From NCBI GenBank assembly GCA_020636505.1, contig JACJXR010000005.1:124001-188000 (forward strand): 64,000 bases of DNA. Reading direction: 5' to 3'. Shown here piece after piece: positions 58,992-64,000 of this stretch. A program made the position numbers and the translations under genes. This DNA is from Chitinophagales bacterium. Lineage in GTDB: Bacteria > Bacteroidota > Bacteroidia > Chitinophagales > Chitinophagaceae. Under the pieces are notes generated by a model. It saw only the letters and a list, made by a program, of their open reading frames with translations. It was not told where the DNA came from and made no database searches. Each line of letters opens with the position of its first letter. The stretch's first letter is position 1.

Positions 58992-60391
58992 TGCGCTATC
59001 CATGGTTCGGGGTCTACCTTGGCGGCTCCGTACCATATTTGTAAGTTCATTACCGACTCCCCATCGTCGTTCACATCCACCACGCCTACTTGTTGTTTGG
59101 TGGATAGACGCTGCCCGTCTTTCACTGTCACCTTGGAAAGGTTGTTGTACAAGGAGAAGTAGTGCCCATGGTTGACCACCACACTCCATCTTTTACCGTC
59201 CACGCTGAATACTTTTGCAACACTACCTTCAAAAATGGTCCTTACAGCCGCACCCGGACTGGTACGTATATCTATACCGTTGTTCTCCAACACCACCTTT
59301 TCGGCGATTGGGTGATTGTACCTACCAAAGCCCAATGAAATGAATCCTTTTTCCACAGGCCAAGGTAATTTACCCTTGTTGCTTTCAAATCCGTTGGACA
59401 ATGCTGTGGCCTCAGGCGTCAACTCATACTTATACTTGCTGACCGTAGGTATTGGTTTGCTTGGTGCAGGCGGTTCACTGCTTGTCACTTCTATACCGGA
59501 CTTAGGTTTGTTGGCAGGTGCGGTATAGTTGTCAGGTCCAACTTTGTTGCGCTCCGCTTCTTTTGCTCTGTTGGCTGCAAGCAGACGCTGACGTTCTTCC
59601 TCGGCCTTTCTTTTTCTTTCCTCCTCCTCACGACGTTTACGCTCATCTTCGGCTTTCTTTCTGGCCAACTCTATCTCTCTACGTATTATCTCTTCCACAG
59701 CCTTGTCTATCTGTTGAGCGGTTCTTCTGTCTTTCCTGATCTTGGCCAACAACTCATTCTCACGACCTTTCAAGTCTTTCACCATTCTGTCGGTCTCAGC
59801 TCTTTCATCTTCTATGGCCGATTTTTGTTGTTCTTCCGCTGCCAACAAAATATCTTTCTTCGCTTTTTCGGAATTCAATTGGTTAATCTCTCCCCTAAGC
59901 TTTTCTTGTGTTTTGCGTATTTGTGCAGCTTGGTCTTTACGATAATCACGGTAACGTTTCAGGTACCTCAATCGGCGTACCGCCTCGTTGAAATCGTCCG
60001 CAGAAAAAAGGAATGCAAGCATATCGTAAGAGCTACGGCTTTTGTATGCATACCTTACAGATTGCGCGTAACGAGCTTTCAGTATCTCAAGGTTTCCTTT
60101 CAGCCTGTCAATCTCGCTGTTGGACCTATTGATGCTACCGCCTATTTGTCCTATCTCTTGGTTGATGTTGTTGATAAGCTTTTGACGATTATTCAGCTTG
60201 CTCTGAATGGCACGCAGTTGGCCCATCGTCACTTTTGTGGTCTTTTGAGTGCTTGCCAGCTGTTCTTCAGCTTCTTTGAGGCTCTTAAGGATATTTTGCC
60301 TGCGCTTTTCGAGCTCCGCACGGGTAGGTTGTTGCTGGGCTCGGGTAGCTACCGCCAAAAACAGTAATGAAACAATAAGCGCAAAACGCAT
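58988..60391 (-). CDS. envC: EnvC-like murein hydrolase activator (degenerate M23 domain)
   Basis: 467 residues from ATG 60391 (MRFALIVSLLFLAVATRAQ); the earlier TTG codon gives two more residues. Signal peptide, then a long coiled coil (about 25-255), a Pro-rich linker, and a C-terminal LytM/M23 domain (about 340-467). Its zinc site is broken: the usual HxxxD reads NNGID, and the final LHFE reads LQIW, though NHGHYFSLY is kept. That fits EnvC, which activates amidases at division through FtsX rather than cutting peptidoglycan. No ftsX or amidase is adjacent. A TATTTTTG box lies 20 bases upstream. Confidence 0.88.
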   Translation of the reverse strand: MRFALIVSLLFLAVATRAQQQPTRAELEKRRQNILKSLKEAEEQLASTQKTTKVTMGQLRAIQSKLNNRQKLINNINQEIGQIGGSINRSNSEIDRLKGNLEILKARYAQSVRYAYKSRSSYDMLAFLFSADDFNEAVRRLRYLKRYRDYRKDQAAQIRKTQEKLRGEINQLNSEKAKKDILLAAEEQQKSAIEDERAETDRMVKDLKGRENELLAKIRKDRRTAQQIDKAVEEIIRREIELARKKAEDERKRREEEERKRKAEEERQRLLAANRAKEAERNKVGPDNYTAPANKPKSGIEVTSSEPPAPSKPIPTVSKYKYELTPEATALSNGFESNKGKLPWPVEKGFISLGFGRYNHPIAEKVVLENNGIDIRTSPGAAVRTIFEGSVAKVFSVDGKRWSVVVNHGHYFSLYNNLSKVTVKDGQRLSTKQQVGVVDVNDDGESVMNLQIWYGAAKVDPEPWIAH

Positions 60392-60411
60392 AGGCAATTC
60401 TTCTCTCGGGG

Positions 60412-60419
60412 CAAAAATA
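60412..60419 (-). promoter_or_regulatory. Candidate -7 box (TATTTTTG) of the EnvC-like gene
   Basis: Minus-strand TATTTTTG 20 bases before the ATG at 60391. No TTG at -33. Confidence 0.4.
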
Positions 60420-60549
60420 ATTAAATATCATACCCATCGGCAGACATTCAAATATTTTAGCCTAGTATTTGCATTAAGATACTCTATTCGAACTTACAAT
60501 TTTTATTATGCGAGAGATTATACTTTCTTTGCTTTAAAGTATTATCCAT

Positions 60550-61425
60550 ATGCTCTATTCAATGACGGGCTTCGGAAGGGCGGAAGCACAGATAAACAAC
60601 AGGCAAGTGGTGGTTGAAATGAAATCACTGAACGGTAAACAATTTGATGTTGTAACCAAGTTGCCACCCATTTTGCGTGCTTACGAGTTGGACATCCGCA
60701 ATATCCTACTCACCAACCTCATGCGCGGTACCATAGACCTGACCGTTAATGTCAAGCAAGAAGGTGCCAGCAAACCCATGACGGTGAACACCGATCTGGC
60801 TGTATATTATTATAACAGCATGAAGCAGATAGCATCGCAGTTGGAGCTGAACGAAGACAACGTGCTATCCACACTGATGCGTATGCCGGAGGTGGTATCT
60901 ATGGAGCAAGATATGCTACCCGAACAAGATTGGGAGGTGGTGAAAAAAGCCATTGAAGAAGCGGCCACCGCCTTGATGGCGCATAGAAAGAACGAAGGGG
61001 AAGCATTACACAAAGACTTGCATTCAAGAATTACCGGTATTGAGACCTTACTTGAGCAAATAGCACCTCTTGAAAGCGCAAGAGCGGAAAAGGTGCGTAC
61101 GCGTATCAACAACTCCATGAACGAGCTGATAGGTAAGGACAAGGTGGACCAAAACCGTTTTGAGCAGGAAATGATATTCTACTTGGAGCGTATGGATTTC
61201 TCCGAAGAAAAAACACGATTGAAACAGCACTGCACCTATTTCCACGAAACGGTGGAGAAAGAAGGTATCATGAAAGGTAAAGTACTGGGCTTCATTCTTC
61301 AGGAAGTAGGCCGCGAGATAAACACCCTCGGTGCCAAAGCCAACGATGCAGCCATACAGCAGATAGTCATCAATATGAAAGATGAACTTGAAAAGGCGAA
61401 AGAGCAAATTCTGAATATCCTATAA
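60550..61425 (+). CDS. yicC: YicC-family protein (endoribonuclease-linked)
   Basis: 291 residues. MTGFGRAEAQ at the start, EMKSLNGKQFDVVTKLPP, the middle coiled region, and the end KVLGFILQEVGREINTLGAKANDAA are the YicC/YloC hallmarks. E. coli YicC has been reported as an endoribonuclease acting on small RNAs. The next gene, gldH, follows 37 bases later. Confidence 0.95.
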   Translation: MLYSMTGFGRAEAQINNRQVVVEMKSLNGKQFDVVTKLPPILRAYELDIRNILLTNLMRGTIDLTVNVKQEGASKPMTVNTDLAVYYYNSMKQIASQLELNEDNVLSTLMRMPEVVSMEQDMLPEQDWEVVKKAIEEAATALMAHRKNEGEALHKDLHSRITGIETLLEQIAPLESARAEKVRTRINNSMNELIGKDKVDQNRFEQEMIFYLERMDFSEEKTRLKQHCTYFHETVEKEGIMKGKVLGFILQEVGREINTLGAKANDAAIQQIVINMKDELEKAKEQILNIL

Positions 61426-61462
61426 CTAACATATTTTTGTGCTGCCTGTGAGGAATTCAATT

Positions 61463-61951
61463 ATGCGTCGGACAACACCAATTATATTTTCCATTGCAAT
61501 GCTGCTATTGGTGAGCAGTTGTATCAAATCGCCATACTATCAAAAAGAGTATACCATTCCCAACTATAAGTGGGACTACAATAACCCGTCATCTTTCAAG
61601 TTCGAGATATCGGACACCAATGCTCTCTATAATCTGTACTTTCTTGTAAGGCATACGGAAGCATACCCTTACTCCAATATCTGGCTGATGATTTACACCA
61701 AAAAGCCGGGCGATACCACATTCACTCCATCGCGCATAGAAGTACCACTTGCAGAGCCCACCGGCAAATGGCTGGGCAGAGGCATGGGTGAGATATGGGA
61801 ACAACGCATGCCTATATCGCACGATGGAGATACCGCCATGTTGCGCAAGGAGGGAACTTGGGAGATAAAATTCGCTCAAGACATGCGTATGAATCCTTTG
61901 CCTGAAGTATTGCAAGTCGGTTTGCGCATAGAAAAGAAAGCAAAGCGTTAA
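61463..61951 (+). CDS. gldH: Gliding motility lipoprotein GldH
   Basis: 162 residues from ATG 61463 (MRRTTPIIFSIAMLLLVSSC); the frame opens earlier at GTG. Lipobox LVSSC with C20. The mature part (YQKEYTIPNYKWDY, FEISDTNALYNLYFLVRHTEAYPYSNIWLM) fits GldH, an outer-membrane lipoprotein required for gliding in Flavobacterium and linked to T9SS. Together with the two T9SS-tailed proteins it implies a working type IX system. Found also in non-gliding species. The 22 bases after it are a perfect inverted repeat. Confidence 0.9.
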   Translation: MRRTTPIIFSIAMLLLVSSCIKSPYYQKEYTIPNYKWDYNNPSSFKFEISDTNALYNLYFLVRHTEAYPYSNIWLMIYTKKPGDTTFTPSRIEVPLAEPTGKWLGRGMGEIWEQRMPISHDGDTAMLRKEGTWEIKFAQDMRMNPLPEVLQVGLRIEKKAKR

Positions 61952-61972
61952 CTTTATCTGATAAGATAAAGT
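61951..61972 (+). promoter_or_regulatory. Perfect inverted repeat filling the gldH-kinase gap
   Basis: ACTTTATC (61951-61958), six-base loop TGATAA, GATAAAGT (61965-61972). It starts with the last base of the gldH stop codon and ends one base before the kinase ATG, so it covers the ribosome-binding area. Possible operator or translation-controlling hairpin. Confidence 0.5.
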
Positions 61973-61973
61973 C

Positions 61974-62942
61974 ATGCGCTTATTCACCACCGTCCACATA
62001 CTGCTTTTTCTGTATGTAATTTCAGCAATCCTATTTTGGGGGTTCAGTCTCGACAAACACAGCCAAACCATATACGAACTGGAGTATGCCACACTGATAT
62101 CCGAAGTGGACAGCGCAAACAATCCTGCACATTTCGAAGCACGCAAAACCGCCATCGAAGAAAAGCGCATCAGCAGAACCAAACAGTATAAGGGTGAAGG
62201 TTCCACCTTTTTACTCATCATCGTCATAGGTGCTTTGGTGGTGTACTCATCTTTCAGGCGCAGTGTAAGGTTGTCCAAACAACAAAACAACTTCATGCTC
62301 TCGGTAACACATGAATTGAAATCGCCCATCGCGGGTATGAAGTTGAACCTGCAAACATTGGAACGACACAACCTTGACGAAGAGAAGAAAGATATGTTGG
62401 TGGCACGATGCATCAATGAAGCCAACCGCCTGAACGACCTATGTAGCAATATGCTTTTAGCCTCGCAAATGGAAGGTCGGCAGTACAAACCGACAAAGGA
62501 AAAACTAAGCTTTACGGAACTGCTTGAAGACAGCCTTAAGGACTATTCCAACAGATATGCCGACCGTATAGTGGCGGGCGACTTGGAAGAGTTGAATGTA
62601 ACAGGAGATAAAGTATTACTGTCATTGGCCATCAACAACCTTTTGGAGAATGCCATAAAATATACTCCGGTAGATAAGCCTGTCACCATTGCATTGATAC
62701 AAAAGCACAATACGGCTTGTTTGCAAATAGCGGACAACGGGCCCGGCATACCCGACGATGAAAAGGATAAAATATTCAAGAAGTTTTATCGTGTTGGTAA
62801 TGAAGAGACCAGAAAAACCAAAGGGACAGGGCTCGGCCTATATCTGACAGCAAAGATCGTGAAGCAACACAAGGGTAAGATACATGTGAAAGACAATGTT
62901 CCGAACGGGGCTACTTTTGAGGTGTGTCTGCCTCTGTCTTAG
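61974..62942 (+). CDS. Sensor histidine kinase, HisKA type
   Basis: 322 residues. Two helices (about 5-24 and 79-92) bracket a 54-residue periplasmic loop. HisKA domain with VTHELKSPI (H113), GHKL domain with N box (INNLLENAIKYTP), G1 (DNGPGIPDDEKDKIF), F box and G2 (GTGLGLYL). It phosphorylates a response regulator that is not in the window on this side. It lies 22 bases after gldH. Its last 32 bases overlap convergent rnhB. Signal unknown. Confidence 0.92.
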   Translation: MRLFTTVHILLFLYVISAILFWGFSLDKHSQTIYELEYATLISEVDSANNPAHFEARKTAIEEKRISRTKQYKGEGSTFLLIIVIGALVVYSSFRRSVRLSKQQNNFMLSVTHELKSPIAGMKLNLQTLERHNLDEEKKDMLVARCINEANRLNDLCSNMLLASQMEGRQYKPTKEKLSFTELLEDSLKDYSNRYADRIVAGDLEELNVTGDKVLLSLAINNLLENAIKYTPVDKPVTIALIQKHNTACLQIADNGPGIPDDEKDKIFKKFYRVGNEETRKTKGTGLGLYLTAKIVKQHKGKIHVKDNVPNGATFEVCLPLS

Positions 62943-63525
62943 CATCCACTTCTTTCCACTTAAAGGTCTTTCTGTGAAATGGTGACACACCATGTGCCAT
63001 CATTTGCCTCCTATGCAGAATGGTGCCATAACCTTTGTTCTTATCCCATCCGTAATGAGGATAACGACTATGTAGATCCATCATATATTCATCACGATGT
63101 GTTTTTGCCAATATGCTTGCGGCCGCTATCGACATATACTTACCATCGCCTTTTACAATACATTGATGCGGTATGCCCAAATAGGCGGGGAATCTATTTC
63201 CGTCTATTAGCAAGAGTTCGGGACGAACCTTCAAACCATCTATGGCTGTATGCATGGCTTTGAAAGATGCTTTCAGAATATTTATCTCGTCTATCTCTTC
63301 ATGCGTACACATAGCTACTTGCCAAGCAAGGGCTTCCTTTTCTATTATGGGTCTTAGCGCATCCCTATCTACTTCTGACAACTGTTTGCTGTCGTTCAAC
63401 AATTCGTTGGAAAAACCTTGTGGCAATATGACTGCTGCAGCAAAGACAGGCCCAGCAAGACAGCCTCTGCCCGCCTCATCGCAACCGGCTTCCACCAATC
63501 CTTCTTTGAAGTATGCTGCCAACAT
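62911..63525 (-). CDS. rnhB: Ribonuclease HII
   Basis: 204 residues from ATG 63525 (MLAAYFKEGLVEAGCDEAGRG); the longer frame begins with TTG. CDEAGRGCLAG holds D16 and E17, LLIDGNR the third Asp, and KYMSIAAASILAKTHRDEYM the fourth-acid region. It removes ribonucleotides and RNA primers from DNA. Convergent with the kinase gene and overlapping it by 32 bases at the 3' end. Confidence 0.95.
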   Translation of the reverse strand: MLAAYFKEGLVEAGCDEAGRGCLAGPVFAAAVILPQGFSNELLNDSKQLSEVDRDALRPIIEKEALAWQVAMCTHEEIDEINILKASFKAMHTAIDGLKVRPELLLIDGNRFPAYLGIPHQCIVKGDGKYMSIAAASILAKTHRDEYMMDLHSRYPHYGWDKNKGYGTILHRRQMMAHGVSPFHRKTFKWKEVDAKTEADTPQK

Positions 63526-63547
63526 CGTGTACAAGATAAGCAGAAAA

Positions 63548-63583
63548 CAAAAGCCGCTCAACAGAGCGGCCTTTTGTTTTGAA
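63548..63583 (-). terminator. Terminator of the right-edge gene
   Basis: Stem CAAAAGCCGCTC / GAGCGGCCTTTTG with one bulged base, T-rich on the minus strand, 13 bases past the stop of the partial gene. Confidence 0.75.
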
Positions 63584-63596
63584 TATCAATTATGTT

Positions 63597-64000
63597 CTAT
63601 TGTGCAGGTAACGGCTCTTCGAGCGCTGTGGTAAATTGACGGGTAACCTTGGTCATCGGTCCGTCTATAGGATTACCGTCTGCATCTTTCAATGTAAGAG
63701 TTATCTCAGGATTGCCGGTCGGCACATTGCGTAAGAAGTACGACTGCCATTCGTTTATCACCATCGTAGTATCCACTCCATTGGCCTTTATTTCAGCCAA
63801 AATGCTGTTGCCACCGTCGCTTATCTCCGTATTCCACAAGAAGAAGTCGAACAACAGCTTATCCGTGTTGGCTTGCCCTATATACTCTCCCTTAGGTCGG
63901 CTGTAGAATACCATCGGAGTTGTGGGGTCATCCAACTTTATATACTTACCGTTCTCATCCACTTTGAAGTGCAAAACCTCGCTTGCACCCTTACTCTTCA
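63597..64000 (-). CDS. Conserved hypothetical protein, N-terminus beyond the window
   Basis: The frame stays open through the right edge: reading left it begins KSKGASEVLHFKVDENG, so at least 133 residues are present and the true start lies outside. Later parts read MVFYSRPKGEYIGQANTD, LLFDFFLWNTEI and VTRQFTTALEE, a predicted beta-sandwich with Asp/Gly-rich turns. It recalls surface beta-sandwich proteins of Bacteroidota, but I cannot name a family. A terminator follows. Function unknown. Confidence 0.65.
   Translation of the reverse strand, partial: KSKGASEVLHFKVDENGKYIKLDDPTTPMVFYSRPKGEYIGQANTDKLLFDFFLWNTEISDGGNSILAEIKANGVDTTMVINEWQSYFLRNVPTGNPEITLTLKDADGNPIDGPMTKVTRQFTTALEEPLPAQ

Noticed and set aside
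61589..62488. 299-codon minus-strand frame over gldH and the kinase
   Set aside because: Crosses two well-supported genes on the other strand; no family features.
1..64000. CRISPR array, tRNA, rRNA, insertion sequence or prophage
   Set aside because: No regular spaced repeats, no tRNA-like cloverleaf, no transposase, integrase or phage structural gene was recognised anywhere in the window.

Overview
The window comes from a member of the phylum Bacteroidota, most like the Chitinophagales. Evidence: two giant secreted proteins with type IX secretion (T9SS) sorting tails, a GldH gliding lipoprotein, a GLPGLI protein next to a TonB-dependent receptor, Bat aerotolerance proteins, DUF4293 and DUF4783 proteins, and promoters of the Bacteroidota type (TTG, about 19 bases, TAnnTTTG). 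No rRNA, tRNA, CRISPR array, insertion sequence or prophage was seen. Coding density is high, with several convergent gene ends touching or overlapping.

Layout. 1-6.4 kb: end of a partial outer-membrane-type gene, a metallo-beta-lactamase/double-rhodanese protein and a YugP-type metallopeptidase, a TonB-dependent receptor under a clear TPP riboswitch (so probably a thiamine-related transporter), then an AT-rich orphan PLD-type nuclease with a winged-helix tail. 6.5-12.6 kb: MoxR ATPase, a MORN-repeat/cytochrome c fusion, serS, DUF4293, a beta-barrel protein and an Xaa-Pro aminopeptidase. 12.8-15.2 kb: a tight four-gene cassette of a small protein with a C-terminal CPxxCP motif, a seven-helix membrane protein, a histidine kinase and a NarL-type regulator; I consider this the best candidate for an undescribed signalling system. 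15.2-20.3 kb: a leftward housekeeping block (prohibitin, RsiV-like lipoprotein, YfiT-like DinB protein, small membrane protein, PlsC, YchF). 20.7-29.6 kb: B12-dependent ribonucleotide reductase nrdJ and two tandem paralogous GEVED/T9SS proteins.

30.0-36.0 kb: gcvH-vanZ, a sugar operon (heptose-7-phosphate kinase, nucleotidyltransferase, glycosyltransferase), ruvB, and a cystathionine gamma-synthase-type gene. 36.1-42.8 kb: GLPGLI protein with its outer-membrane receptor, then a GH3/beta-lactamase fusion. 42.9-48.3 kb: mutL, a PaaE-like oxidoreductase, adk-obg, an RluE-type pseudouridine synthase. 48.5-52.7 kb: BatC-like and BatB-like proteins and the UvrD/PcrA helicase. 52.8-56.8 kb: two tandem MuiA-family proteins, the first with a carboxypeptidase-regulatory plus TonB-plug-like segment embedded in its core. 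56.8-64 kb: DUF4783, gpmI, an EnvC-like peptidoglycan hydrolase activator, yicC, gldH, a histidine kinase, rnhB and a partial gene at the right edge.

Taken together this is mostly a chromosomal core region (translation, DNA repair, nucleotide and envelope metabolism) with interspersed envelope and secretion functions and a few AT-rich accessory genes (5.3-6.1, 7.7-8.5 and 13.2-13.8 kb). All functions are read from sequence patterns and family knowledge; no search was run.
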